DNA from: Prosthecomicrobium sp. N25
GTDB taxonomy: Bacteria > Pseudomonadota > Alphaproteobacteria > Rhizobiales > Ancalomicrobiaceae
DNA length: 64,000 bases
NCBI RefSeq assembly: GCF_037203705.1
Contig: NZ_JBBCAT010000001.1
Coordinates: 965,418-1,029,417 of the forward strand
Direction: 5' to 3'
Shown here: positions 55,106 to 63,960 of the stretch, piece after piece
How the letters are laid out: each line of letters starts with the position of its first letter
Position numbering within the stretch: position 1 is the stretch's first letter
Translations under genes and position numbers: made by a program
Notes under the pieces: model-generated
What the model was told of the DNA's origin: nothing
Databases searched by the model: none
What the model saw: the letters and a program-made list of their open reading frames with translations, nothing else

Positions 55106-56416
55106 CTACGGCAGGATCTGGTTGACGAGCGTGAAGTCGTCGCCGCGGATCCAAGACGTCCCGATCCCCTGCTTCAGCACCACGTAGGCCTCGGTCATCC
55201 CGGCCGGCACCGTGAAGGTGATCTCGTAGGGCTTATAGTCGGTCGAGGTGACCCGCACGCGGTTGAGGGCGGCCCAGACCCCGTTGACCTTGATGTCGAC
55301 CCCGAACAGGCCGGGGTCCGTCGCCGACCCGGACTTGAGCACGCCCGTGAGCTTGTAGGTGACGCCCGGCTGCAGCCGGGCCGTGACGTTCTGGTTGATA
55401 CCGCCGTTGGCGTTGACCTGAGCCACCTTGCTGGAGCCGCGCGGGGTGGTGTCCGTGACCGAGATCGCGTTCGCGTTGATGCCCCAGTAGGACAGGGCGC
55501 CGACCTCGAAGGTGCCGTTCGCCAGGATCGTCAGGTTGGCGACCGGCGTGCCCGGCGGCTTCATCCAGGCCCGGACGTAGTCGACCTGGAAGTCCATGAC
55601 GTCCGGCGCGCCCGCGGTGTCGGTCAGGGACATGGACACGAGCATGTAGACCGGCAGCTTGAAGATCGGCAGCGCCGGATAGCGGGTCAACTCCTTCCGG
55701 TCGTAGTACAGGATCACCCAGTCGTCCGTGATCTCCACCCCGTAGGTGTGGAAGCCCAGCTGGGCATCGGACCGCCCCGAGTAATTCGACGTCCAGCTAT
55801 GGGTGGTCGGCTCGCCCGGGCGCGGATATTTCGCCGGCCAGATGTGCAGCGACTGATGCAGACCCTTCGGGTCCGCGCCGTACCACTCGATGACGTCGAT
55901 CTCGTTCATCGTGATGGTGCGGTCGAAGTCGCCCCCCATCGAGTGCAGCCAGAAGCCCGGCCAGGCGCCGGCACCGACCGGCAGCCGCGCCCGGATCTCG
56001 AAATAGCCCTTGGCCTGGATGAAGCCGCGGTCGAGCGAATCGATGCTCTCCATCATGCCGGACGTGTAGGTCCCGTCGGCCTGCTTGCGCGCCCTGAGCG
56101 TCAGGATGCCGTTGGCGATCGAATAGGCGTCGTTGCCGGTGCCCGGCGCGACGAACTTCACCTTGCCGAAATTCGCGTGGACCGGCGCGTACCAGGGGCC
56201 CTTCCCGAGGTTCCCGGTCACCGACATCGTGTCGAATTCGTCAACGAACGTAGGCACGTAGCCGGTCAGGTCCAGGGGCCGCCCGGCCTGGCTCTCGTTC
56301 CATTGATAGTCGGTGGTGAGGGTGCCCACCCCGCCGGCTCCCGCCGGGGTCGGCGTCCACGCGATCGTCGTCAGCAGGGCCAGGGCAGCCGCCCGGCCTC
56401 TCGTGAAGGCATTCAT
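55106..56416 (-). CDS. Secreted glycoside hydrolase family 16 enzyme with carbohydrate-binding domain
   Basis: The protein is 436 residues from the ATG beginning MNAFTRGRAA, with a signal peptide ending near AGAGG. A GH16 domain (about 40-290) has the catalytic E-x-D-x-x-E as EIDVIE (E172, D174, E177), preceded by PGFWLHSMGG and closed by FQVDYVRAWMK. A C-terminal beta-sandwich opens ILANGTFEVGALSYW, like CBM4/9-type modules. GH16 enzymes cleave beta-1,3/1,4-glucans and galactans; ExoK/ExsH-type members shorten succinoglycan. It probably processes a local or environmental polysaccharide. Confidence 0.9.
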   Translation of the reverse strand: MNAFTRGRAAALALLTTIAWTPTPAGAGGVGTLTTDYQWNESQAGRPLDLTGYVPTFVDEFDTMSVTGNLGKGPWYAPVHANFGKVKFVAPGTGNDAYSIANGILTLRARKQADGTYTSGMMESIDSLDRGFIQAKGYFEIRARLPVGAGAWPGFWLHSMGGDFDRTITMNEIDVIEWYGADPKGLHQSLHIWPAKYPRPGEPTTHSWTSNYSGRSDAQLGFHTYGVEITDDWVILYYDRKELTRYPALPIFKLPVYMLVSMSLTDTAGAPDVMDFQVDYVRAWMKPPGTPVANLTILANGTFEVGALSYWGINANAISVTDTTPRGSSKVAQVNANGGINQNVTARLQPGVTYKLTGVLKSGSATDPGLFGVDIKVNGVWAALNRVRVTSTDYKPYEITFTVPAGMTEAYVVLKQGIGTSWIRGDDFTLVNQILP

Positions 56417-56936
56417 GTGCTTGTCCCGCTTTCTGAGCCGAGGTCTGCGCTGCCGGTGTTGTTGTTCTGCGAGTCTCGAGCAGCGCCTTGGAGAGTACAA
56501 CCAGGGGCTTCGGGTCCTGTTAATGGGAAAGCATGCATTCAAGTCAATCTAGTGTAGAGCCTTACCCGATGAGCTTCAGCTGCGCAATAACGGCGGCTCG
56601 AAGATGTCTCGAAGTTGCCTGGTAAGAACTGCGGGACTGGATCGCTTCGACCATTTCTGCTCGTGAAATGCTGGTCTGGCTGTGCGCTCTCGGCGCAGCC
56701 GAACCCGAATTCCGAACGAGGCCGGCCATTCTTTTGGCCAAGCCGGCCGCTACGGGCTGCCGCGACCGATCGCCGGAAGCGAACCGTACGGGGCCTTTCG
56801 ACGCCTATCGACGGCCCGAGGAACCGGTTACCCTGGGGGACGGGTCCGATCCTGCGAAGGGCCGATAAGCCCGGTCGCGCGCCCGGCGTACTGCCGGCCC
56901 CGGGGCCGTCCGGCTCTCGCGAAGGAGGGAGATCCC
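56417..56936. promoter_or_regulatory. Divergent intergenic region, 520 nt, no gene
   Basis: This lies between the GH16 gene and the acyltransferase gene. The part at 56500-56600 is A+T-rich and probably holds the GH16 promoter. GGCCGGC (56720-56726) and GCCGGCC (56742-56748) flank a TTGGCCAA palindrome, a nested dyad of unknown meaning. An open frame runs in from the acyltransferase gene, but its composition and lack of a ribosome site argue against an earlier start. Confidence 0.42.
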
Positions 56937-58133
56937 TTGAAGGCACAGACGATCGCCGGCGTCGGACACGGCGCCCCGAACCGGGCCGCCGCTGCCCAGG
57001 GGAAGTTCGAAGCGCTCGATTCGCTGAGAGGCGTGGCCGCCGTCCTCGTGGCGCTCTTCCATTTCCTGTTCGCGGGCTACCACCACGACCTCGCGATCGT
57101 CCGGAACGGCAGCATCGGCGTGCCGATGTTCTTCGTGCTGAGCGGCTTCGTGGTCTGCCACGCCTACGCGCGCCGGCTCGCCCGCCCCGACGATCTCGGC
57201 ACCTTCATGCTGCGCCGCTTCGGGCGGCTCTACCCGCTCCACCTCTTCACGCTCGGGCTGGTGTTCGCCTTCGAGGTGGTCAAGCTCGTCCTCGTCTCCG
57301 CCGGCGTGAAGAGCGGCCAGCCGCCCTTTTCCGGCGCCAACGACCTGCCGTCCCTGGCGGCCAACCTCGCGCTGCTGCAGGCGATCATTCCCTTCGATAC
57401 ATTCACCTGGAACGGAGTCAGCTGGTCGATCAGCACCGAGTTCTACACGTACATGGTCTTCGGCCTGGTATTGCTGGCCGCCGGCCCGGCAGGCGGGATT
57501 GCGCAGGCGGTTCTGGCGGCGGCGAGCGGCCTGCTGCTCCTCGCGGTCGAGACCTGGATGCCGCAGCTTCCCGTAACGGCCGGGCGCGGATTCCTGCTTT
57601 GCCTCTTCGGCTTCTTCACCGGCTGCTGCGTTTATCGCGCCTGGGTCTCCGCCCAGGCCCGCGGCTTGCGGACCGGCACCCTCGCCGAACTGGCCGCCAC
57701 CGCCCTGGTCGCCGGCACCTATGCGTTCCACCCTTTCGGCGACGTCGGCGCCGTCATGGTCTTCGCCCTCGCGATCTTCGTCTTCGCTTTCGACGGCGGC
57801 GCGGTCTCGGCCCTCCTGCGGACGAGGCTCCCACGCTTCCTCGGGCGGATCTCCTACTCGATCTACATGATGCACGCCGTCATCCTGACCTTCATCTACG
57901 GCATCGCCCGGGCCGCCGGCTCCGTCCTAAAGATCGATCTCTACGCCCCCGGCACCGAGCTCTTCAGCTTCGGCCCGCCCTGGGTCATGGATCTGGTCGC
58001 ACTCGCGGTGCTGGGCGTGATCGTCGCCGCCAGCGCCTGGACCTACGCCCACATCGAGGCCCCCTGGCGCGACCGCTTCAACGCCTGGGCAGGCAACCGA
58101 AAGTTGAGAACCCCTGTGTATGAGCGGGCCTGA
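56937..58133 (+). CDS. Acyltransferase-3 family membrane protein, TTG start
   Basis: The protein is 398 residues. The TTG at 56937 has GAAGGAGGG directly upstream and no ATG fits, so TTG is the best start. The family pattern is clear: EALDSLRGVAAVLVALFHFLF with the catalytic histidine in its usual position, then IGVPMFFVLSGFVV and RRFGRLYPLHLF, and late RISYSIYMMHAVI. About ten TM helices follow. Such proteins transfer acetyl or succinyl groups onto EPS or lipopolysaccharide sugars. It follows the GH16 gene divergently. Confidence 0.9.
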   Translation: MKAQTIAGVGHGAPNRAAAAQGKFEALDSLRGVAAVLVALFHFLFAGYHHDLAIVRNGSIGVPMFFVLSGFVVCHAYARRLARPDDLGTFMLRRFGRLYPLHLFTLGLVFAFEVVKLVLVSAGVKSGQPPFSGANDLPSLAANLALLQAIIPFDTFTWNGVSWSISTEFYTYMVFGLVLLAAGPAGGIAQAVLAAASGLLLLAVETWMPQLPVTAGRGFLLCLFGFFTGCCVYRAWVSAQARGLRTGTLAELAATALVAGTYAFHPFGDVGAVMVFALAIFVFAFDGGAVSALLRTRLPRFLGRISYSIYMMHAVILTFIYGIARAAGSVLKIDLYAPGTELFSFGPPWVMDLVALAVLGVIVAASAWTYAHIEAPWRDRFNAWAGNRKLRTPVYERA

Positions 58134-58309
58134 CGGAGCACGCCCCTGTTCGTACGGCACCTGATCCCGAAGCTGCTACCCCATCTCGGCGATCCGGCGC
58201 CGCTTGTGGCGGGCAGCGGGGCCGACCCGACGGCCGACCCGGGGCGATGACGCGGGCCCCTGGGGGGCGGCTCCGTCGGCACCGCACCGCCGGACAAGGG
58301 ATCCCGCCT

Positions 58310-59122
58310 CTAGGCTGCCGCGTGCTTGTGGCGCGCGTGCGTGTCGTACCAGCCGGCCCTGAAGCCGAGACGCTTCAGTCCGGCCCGCACCCACCGGTTT
58401 CCGATCAGGGGGTCGCTTCCCGTCAGGTAGTGGTTCAGGAGAGGTCGGCGGTAGGCCGCGAGCGCGCCGTCCGCCGAGAGCCATGTGTGGCCGGGCAGAT
58501 CTCGGCCGAACAGACCGCTCGTGTCCGCCCGGGGATTGCCGGCCTGCCGTCCCTCCCGGGCCGGCGTTGGCTCCGTCTGGCGGTGGACGCGATGTTGTGC
58601 AACGACCTGGAAGCGCTCGTATCCGAGCGTCTGCAGGAGCGCCAGCTCCTCGCGCACGGACTGCAGGTCGCGACGCTCGGATTCGATGGAGACGAAGGCG
58701 GGCTTCCGGTCGACGGCGTGGAGGCTCGCCAGCGCGGCCTTGTCCATCCCCTCTATGTCGATCTTGGCGTAGTAGGGCACGCCGTGTTCCCGCATGACGT
58801 CGGCCAGCGTGGTGCACGCCACCTCGACCGGCTCGCTTTCGACCTTCCGGCTCATGCCGTAGAACGCGCTCCGCGCGCTGCACGCCGTGCTCCACAGGGG
58901 GACCTTGGAACGGAAGAACGTGATCGATCCGGATCGCTCGGCGATCGCCTTGGCGACGATCTTGAGACGACCGTCCTGGATCTCGCCTCGGAATCGCGCC
59001 TCGGCCTTCTCGACGAGGTGCTGGTCCGCCTCGATGGCCACGACCCTGAAGCCCTTGCGGAGGTAGTAGTCGGTGTCCGAGCCGTCATACATGCCGACGT
59101 CGAAGATGAGGTCGCGAACCAT
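58310..59122 (-). CDS. FkbM family methyltransferase
   Basis: The protein is 270 residues. The SAM-binding start is LIFDVGMYDGSDTDYYLRKGFRVVAIEAD, and VPYYAKIDIEGMDKAAL is the FkbM motif. It lacks a signal peptide or TM. FkbM enzymes O-methylate sugars or polyketides and often occur in polysaccharide loci. It is convergent with the acyltransferase gene across 176 nt that hold no gene. Confidence 0.88.
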   Translation of the reverse strand: MVRDLIFDVGMYDGSDTDYYLRKGFRVVAIEADQHLVEKAEARFRGEIQDGRLKIVAKAIAERSGSITFFRSKVPLWSTACSARSAFYGMSRKVESEPVEVACTTLADVMREHGVPYYAKIDIEGMDKAALASLHAVDRKPAFVSIESERRDLQSVREELALLQTLGYERFQVVAQHRVHRQTEPTPAREGRQAGNPRADTSGLFGRDLPGHTWLSADGALAAYRRPLLNHYLTGSDPLIGNRWVRAGLKRLGFRAGWYDTHARHKHAAA

Positions 59123-59431
59123 TCCCGTGTACCCCGAGGTCCCGAAGACCGCCGTTCTTTCTTGAGCGGGTCATGTGCGCGCCGCACCTTTCCGGCGCTT
59201 TCGGCCTCCGCCGGGGAGTCCCGCAGCGGTCCGGTCGAAACGCCCGGGACGAGCGGCCCCGCTCCCGAAGGCCGGTGCCGCATCGAGTACATGACGTTAG
59301 GTCATGATGGCAATATACTGATGTGAAAAAAACTATGAGTTCAAATGCTGTGATGCATGCAAGACGCCGCCAAGGTCGGCCCCTGCCGGAGGCCGACCCG
59401 GCCCCCACCGGACGCGACGGCGAAACGCAGT
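59123..59431. other. Non-coding stretch
   Basis: About 310 nt between the FkbM start and the terminator of the sugar operon. Around 59290-59350 it is A+T-rich and may carry the FkbM promoter. No gene is seen. Confidence 0.4.
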
Positions 59432-59452
59432 CGCCGGGCGCGAGGCCCGGCG
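59432..59452 (-). terminator. Terminator-like hairpin after the sugar-oxidation operon
   Basis: CGCCGGGC (59432-59439) and GCCCGGCG (59445-59452) form a perfect 8-bp stem with a 5-nt loop, 31 nt after the last gene of the operon. Three T residues follow on the minus strand. Confidence 0.55.
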
Positions 59453-59483
59453 AAGCTTCGGTGACCGTCGCGGGACGGGTCCC

Positions 59484-60725
59484 TCAGGGCAGGCCGCCCA
59501 GTTCCTCGACCCGCACCGGCCGGCCCTCCTTGCTGCTCTTCAGCGCCGCGACGCCGGTGAGGAGCGCGAGGGCCCCCGCCCTGGCCCCGGCGCGCTGGCC
59601 GAGCGGATCCTCGGTCCCCGGCACGAACAGCATGGTGCGCAGCCGGTCGTCGCCGCCGAAATGGCCGCCCGCCGCATGCGGCACGACGATCTTCTCGCCG
59701 GGTTGGAAATTCCGCAGGAGCAGGATCTCGTCGTCCTTCGGAACCTCGTAGCGCTGGCGCTCGTACTGGCGGATCTCGAGCCGGCCCTTGGTGCCGTTGA
59801 AGGCGAGGTGATGCCCCTCGATCGGCATGCAGGCATTGAGCGAGTAGGAGACGCGCACGCCCGACTTCGTCGTCAGCGTCACCGCCATCGTGTCCGGGAT
59901 GTCGATCTCCTCGCGGAACACGCAGCCGTCGCGCACGTAGCCGTCGAACTCGGAGGGGGCCTCGTAGAGGGCCGTCAGCCAGGGGTCCGCCGAGACGTCC
60001 AGGAAGAAGTCGCACTCCGCGGCATGCGGGCAGATCTTGCAGCGCGGCCCACGGAACGGCCCGTTGCGGCCGTAGTGGCGCAGAGCCGCGGTGGCGTAGA
60101 CGGTGTCGGCCTCCGAGCCGAGATACCAGTTGAGCAGGTCGAAGTGGTGGGTCGCCTTGTGGACGAAGAGGCTGCCCGAATACTGCTCGAAGGCATGCCA
60201 GCGGCGGAAGTAGTCGGCGCCGTGCTGGGTGTCCAGGTACCAGTGGAAGTCGACCGAGGTGACCTCCCCGATGGCGCCTTCCAGCAGCAGTTCCTTCATG
60301 CGCCGCGCGGTCGGCGCGAAGCGGTAGTTGAAGGTGACGTCGACGCGGTTTCCGGTCCGCGCCTCCGCCTCCAGGATGCGCCGGCACTTCTCGGCCGTCG
60401 TCGTCATCGGCTTCTCGGTGATCACGTGGCAGCCGGCTTCGAGCGCGCGCACGATGATCTCGTCGTGGGTGTCGTCCCGCGAGGTGACGATCACCGTCTC
60501 GGGCCGTACCTCGGCGAGCATCTGAGAGAGGTCGGTATAGATCGGCGCGTTCGTTCCGATCTCGCGCCGCGCCGCCTCGGCACGCACCGGGTTGATGTCC
60601 ATCAGCGCCGTCATCTCGACCCGGTTGCGCCAGCCGGCGAGGAGCTCCTTGCCCCACATGCCGGTGCCCCGGTGCCCGGTGCCGACGAGCGCCACCCGCC
60701 GGCGCTGCAGCGTCGATCCGTCCAT
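59484..60725 (-). CDS. Gfo/Idh/MocA oxidoreductase with a cysteine cluster
   Basis: The protein is 413 residues; the ATG follows a GGAAGGGA site. The NAD(P) fold starts VALVGTGHRGTGMWG. EKPMTTTAEKC is the family E-K-P motif, and HATHHFDLLNW-like KATHHFDLLN marks the active-site region. An unusual C-x2-C-x5-C cluster (CKICPHAAEC) lies in the middle and could bind metal. Members oxidise or isomerise sugars, often at C3. It is last in a four-gene operon. Confidence 0.88.
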   Translation of the reverse strand: MDGSTLQRRRVALVGTGHRGTGMWGKELLAGWRNRVEMTALMDINPVRAEAARREIGTNAPIYTDLSQMLAEVRPETVIVTSRDDTHDEIIVRALEAGCHVITEKPMTTTAEKCRRILEAEARTGNRVDVTFNYRFAPTARRMKELLLEGAIGEVTSVDFHWYLDTQHGADYFRRWHAFEQYSGSLFVHKATHHFDLLNWYLGSEADTVYATAALRHYGRNGPFRGPRCKICPHAAECDFFLDVSADPWLTALYEAPSEFDGYVRDGCVFREEIDIPDTMAVTLTTKSGVRVSYSLNACMPIEGHHLAFNGTKGRLEIRQYERQRYEVPKDDEILLLRNFQPGEKIVVPHAAGGHFGGDDRLRTMLFVPGTEDPLGQRAGARAGALALLTGVAALKSSKEGRPVRVEELGGLP

Positions 60726-60739
60726 GCTGTTCCCTTCCC

Positions 60740-61570
60740 TCATGTCCTGCAATGCGCGTGGAAGCGGTCGATCACGGTCGCCAGGACCTCGTCCCCCGGC
60801 CGCTTCCACCAAGTCTCCGCCGAGAAGATCTCGCATTCCTGGAGGCCCAGGAATCCCGCCGCCTCGATCATGCCCCGGATGCCCCGGAGGTCGATGACCC
60901 CGTCCCCCATCATGCCGCGGTCGAGGAGCAGGTCGCGCGTCGGCACCAGCCAGTCGCAGATGTGGTGGGCGAGGATCGCCCCCATCCGCCCCGCCCGCGC
61001 GATCGCCGACGCGAGGTTCGGGTCCCACCAGACGTGGTAGACGTCGACCGCGACGCCGACGCCCTCGCCGAGCCGCTCGCACAGATCGAGGGCCTGGTCG
61101 AGGGTATTCACGCAAGCCCTGTCGGCCGCGTACATGGGATGCAGCGGCTCGATGGCGAGCGGCATGCGGTTCGCCCGGGCGTACGGCAGGATCGCGGCGA
61201 TGCCGTCCGCCACCATGTCGCGCGCCGCGCCGAGGTCGCGCGAGCCTTGCGGCAGCCCGCCGACGACGAGCACGAGGCAGTCGGCGCCGAGCGCCACCGC
61301 CTCGTCGATGGCGCGCCGGTTGTCGTCGATCGCCTCCTGCCGGCCTTCCGACGTCGCGGACGGGAACATGCCCCCCCGGCATACCCCCGTCACGGTCATG
61401 CCGTTGCCGCGGATCACCCGCACGGCCTCGTCGAGGCCCACCTTGTGGATCTGGTCCCGCCAGGGCGCGACCGCCGTGATGCCGTGCCGGAGGCAGGCCT
61501 CGCAGGCCTCCGTCAGGGTCCACTGCTGGCGCACCGTGGCGAGATTGATCGAAAGCCCCTCGACAGCCAT
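60740..61570 (-). CDS. Sugar phosphate isomerase/epimerase (AP-endonuclease-2-like TIM barrel)
   Basis: The protein is 276 residues. The TIM-barrel family pattern is visible: LSINLATVR, CLRHGITAVAPWRDQ, LAIEPLHPMYAADRA with the metal-site glutamate, VAVDVYHVWWDP, and late MGDGVIDLRGIRGMIEAAGFLGLQECEIF. Such proteins isomerise or epimerise (keto)sugars with Mn2+ or another metal. It lies 14 nt before the oxidoreductase and 3 nt after the DUF993 gene. Confidence 0.87.
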   Translation of the reverse strand: MAVEGLSINLATVRQQWTLTEACEACLRHGITAVAPWRDQIHKVGLDEAVRVIRGNGMTVTGVCRGGMFPSATSEGRQEAIDDNRRAIDEAVALGADCLVLVVGGLPQGSRDLGAARDMVADGIAAILPYARANRMPLAIEPLHPMYAADRACVNTLDQALDLCERLGEGVGVAVDVYHVWWDPNLASAIARAGRMGAILAHHICDWLVPTRDLLLDRGMMGDGVIDLRGIRGMIEAAGFLGLQECEIFSAETWWKRPGDEVLATVIDRFHAHCRT

Positions 61571-61573
61571 CGT

Positions 61574-62743
61574 CTAGCCGATCCCGTGCACGGCGAGGAG
61601 CTTCGCCATCCGCTCCGCCGCGAGGTCCGGGTCGAGCAGCACCTGCGCGCTGTCCGCCAGCCGGAAGAGTTCGGCGAAATGCAGCATGGAGCGCGCGCTC
61701 TGCTGCCCGCCGAGCATGGTGAAGTGGTCCTGCAGGCCGTTGAGCCAGGCGAGAAAAACCACGCCCGTCTTGTAGAAGCGGGTCGGCGCCTTGAAGATGT
61801 GCCGCGACAGCGGGACGGTCGGGGCGAGGATCCGGTCGTATTCGGCCCGGTCCCCGGCCGCGAGCCGGCCGAGCGCCACGGAGGCCGCCGGCGCGATCGC
61901 ATCGAAGATGCCGAGCAGCGCGTGCGAATAGCCCTGGTCGTCCCCGGCGATCAGCTCCGCGTAGTCGAAGTCGTCACCGGTGTACATCTTCACGCCGGCC
62001 GGCAGCCGCCGGCGCATCAGGATCTCCTTCTCCTTGGAGAGGAGCGAGATCTTGATGCCGTCGACCTTGGCGGCGTTGTCGCGGATGACCATCAGGGCCG
62101 TCTCCATGGCCTCCATGTGGTCCGCCGCGCCCCAGTAGCCCGCGAGGGCCGGGTCGAACATCTCGCCGAGCCAGTGCAGGATGACCGGCTCCTTCACGCC
62201 CTGCAGGATGCGCCCGTAGACCCGGGCATAGTCGCCCGGCCCCTTGGCGGCGCGTACCAGCGCCCGGCTCGCCATCAGGATGATGCGCCCGCCGTGCTTC
62301 TCCACGAAGGCGGCCTGCTCCTCGTAGGCGCGGATGACGTCGTCGACCGTGACCGCCTCGGCGGGGTTGAGGTGCTCGGTGCCCACCCCGCAGGCGATCA
62401 TGGCCCCCGGCCGGGTCCGGGCATCGGCCAGCGCCCGCGCGATCAGCTCCTGCGCGCCGGCCCAGTCGAGGCCCATGCCGCGCTGCGCGGTGTCCATCGC
62501 CTCCGCGACCCCGAGCCCGAGGTCCCAGAGATGGTGGCGGAACGCGAGCGTCCGCTCCCAGTCGAACCTGACGTCCAGCCAGGGATCCTGCTCGGCCCAG
62601 GGGTCGACCACCACATGGGCGGCCGCATAGGCGATCCGGTCGAAGGCCGGTGCGGAGCCGGCGGCGGGGAGCTTCAGCGGCGGGTTCTTGACCCGGTAGG
62701 TCTCCAGCTGCCGGTCGGCGGTGGGAAGCGCGATGGTGGTCAT
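61574..62743 (-). CDS. DUF993 family protein (dihydrodipicolinate-synthase-like)
   Basis: The protein is 389 residues from the ATG beginning MTTIALPTAD, 2 nt after the preceding stop. I recognise it as DUF993 from its overall pattern: FDWERTLAFRHHLWDLGLGVAEAMDTAQRG, IACGVGTEHL, PVILHWLGEMFDPALAGYWG, DGIKISLLSKEKE and MYTGDDFDYAELI. The lysine in GIKIS sits where the aldolase Schiff-base lysine would be. It is probably an aldolase or lyase acting on an oxidised sugar; the reaction is unknown. Confidence 0.82.
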   Translation of the reverse strand: MTTIALPTADRQLETYRVKNPPLKLPAAGSAPAFDRIAYAAAHVVVDPWAEQDPWLDVRFDWERTLAFRHHLWDLGLGVAEAMDTAQRGMGLDWAGAQELIARALADARTRPGAMIACGVGTEHLNPAEAVTVDDVIRAYEEQAAFVEKHGGRIILMASRALVRAAKGPGDYARVYGRILQGVKEPVILHWLGEMFDPALAGYWGAADHMEAMETALMVIRDNAAKVDGIKISLLSKEKEILMRRRLPAGVKMYTGDDFDYAELIAGDDQGYSHALLGIFDAIAPAASVALGRLAAGDRAEYDRILAPTVPLSRHIFKAPTRFYKTGVVFLAWLNGLQDHFTMLGGQQSARSMLHFAELFRLADSAQVLLDPDLAAERMAKLLAVHGIG

Positions 62744-62745
62744 GG

Positions 62746-63897
62746 TCAGGCCTCCAGGGTGGGGACGTCGAGCCAGCGGCGCTCGGCCCAGCTCTTCAGA
62801 CCGAGCTCGGCGAGCTGCACGCCCTTGGCCGCCTCGAGCAGGTCGAATTTCCAGGGCTTGCCCTCGACCACGTGGCGCAGGAAGTCCTCCCACTGCACCT
62901 TGAAGCCGTTGTCGTAGACCTGGGTGTCCGGTACCTCGTCCCACTGGTCCATGAACCGCATCGTCTGCGGCTGGTCCGGGTTCCAGACCGGCCGGGGCGT
63001 GTTGACCCGGTGCTGCGTCCAGCACTTGGTGAGCCCGGCGACCGCCGACCCGTGCGTCCCGTCCACGTGGAAGGTGACGAGGTCGTCCCGGCGCACGCGT
63101 GTCGTCCAGGACGAGTTGATCTGGGCGACCACCCCGCCCTCGAGCTCGAAGGTCGCGTAGGCGGCGTCGTCCGCGTCGGCGTCGTAGGGCTTGCCCCTCT
63201 CATCCCAGCGCGTCGGGATGTGGGTCGCGCCGAGGCAGGACACGGCCTTCACGGTCCCGAACAGGTTGTCGAGCACGTAGCGCCAGTGGCACAGCATGTC
63301 GAGGATGATGCCGCCGCCCTCGCCCTTCCGGTAGTTCCAGCTCGGCCGCTGGATCGGCTGCAGGTCGCCCTCGAACACCCAGTATCCGAACTCGCCGCGC
63401 ACCGAGAGCATGCGGCCGAAGAAGCCCGAATCCCGCAGCATCGCCATCTTCCGCAAGCCGGGCAGGAACAGCTTGTCCTGCACGACGCCGCTCTTGATGC
63501 CCTTGCGCCGCGCCTTGCGGGCGACGTCGAGCGCGATGTCGAGCCGCTCGGCGATCGGCTTCTCGCAATAGACGTGCTTGCCCGCCTCGATGGCGCGCTC
63601 CAGGAGCCCGGCGCGCATCTGGGTGGAGCCGGCGTCGAAGAAGATGGTGTCCGCCGGATCGGCGAGCGCCGCGTCGACATCCGTGGTGGTGCGGGCGATC
63701 CCGTGCCGGCCGGCGATCTCGGCGAGCTTATCGGCGTTGCGGCCGACCAGGATCGGGTCCGGCATCAGCCGGTCGCCGTTGGCGAGCTCGACGCCGCCCT
63801 GGTCCCGGATCGCCAGGATGGAGCGGACGAGGTGCTGGTTGTAGCCCATGCGCCCCGTGATGCCGTGCATGATGATGCCGATGCGCTGCGCAGCCAT
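62746..63897 (-). CDS. Gfo/Idh/MocA oxidoreductase
   Basis: The protein is 383 residues; the start has GGAGGAGG upstream. The N-terminal NAD(P) motif is IIMHGITGRMGYNQH, with EKPIAERLDIALDVARKA and the active-site DMLCHWRYVLDNLFG. It opens the operon, followed by DUF993, the isomerase and a second oxidoreductase. It probably oxidises a sugar or glycoside with NAD(P)+; the substrate is unknown. Confidence 0.88.
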   Translation of the reverse strand: MAAQRIGIIMHGITGRMGYNQHLVRSILAIRDQGGVELANGDRLMPDPILVGRNADKLAEIAGRHGIARTTTDVDAALADPADTIFFDAGSTQMRAGLLERAIEAGKHVYCEKPIAERLDIALDVARKARRKGIKSGVVQDKLFLPGLRKMAMLRDSGFFGRMLSVRGEFGYWVFEGDLQPIQRPSWNYRKGEGGGIILDMLCHWRYVLDNLFGTVKAVSCLGATHIPTRWDERGKPYDADADDAAYATFELEGGVVAQINSSWTTRVRRDDLVTFHVDGTHGSAVAGLTKCWTQHRVNTPRPVWNPDQPQTMRFMDQWDEVPDTQVYDNGFKVQWEDFLRHVVEGKPWKFDLLEAAKGVQLAELGLKSWAERRWLDVPTLEA

Positions 63898-63915
63898 GAG
63901 CCTCCTCCCGTGATT

Positions 63916-63933
63916 TGTAACTGTTCAGTTACA
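63916..63933. promoter_or_regulatory. 18-bp perfect palindrome, candidate operator
   Basis: TGTAACTG, a 2-nt centre and CAGTTACA form a perfect inverted repeat 18 nt upstream of the first oxidoreductase ATG and at the downstream edge of the predicted promoter. The spacing suits a TetR- or LacI-type dimer. The regulator gene is not in the window or lies beyond 64000. Confidence 0.65.
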
Positions 63934-63960
63934 CGTACACGGCTGTGTGGGAGAGGTCAA
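63932..63960 (-). promoter_or_regulatory. Predicted promoter of the sugar-oxidation operon
   Basis: On the minus strand TTGACC (63960-63955) is followed after 17 nt by TACGTG (63937-63932), whose last two bases overlap the palindrome. The -35 is good and the -10 weak. A repressor on the palindrome would sit near the transcription start. Confidence 0.42.

Noticed and set aside
56682-56936. An 85-residue N-terminal extension of the acyltransferase
   Set aside because: It has no ribosome site, is Arg/Gly/Pro-rich, and precedes a strong site-TTG pair at the natural start of the domain.
58134-58309. Possible small gene between the acyltransferase and FkbM genes
   Set aside because: Frames here are very short, lack sites, and show no pattern.
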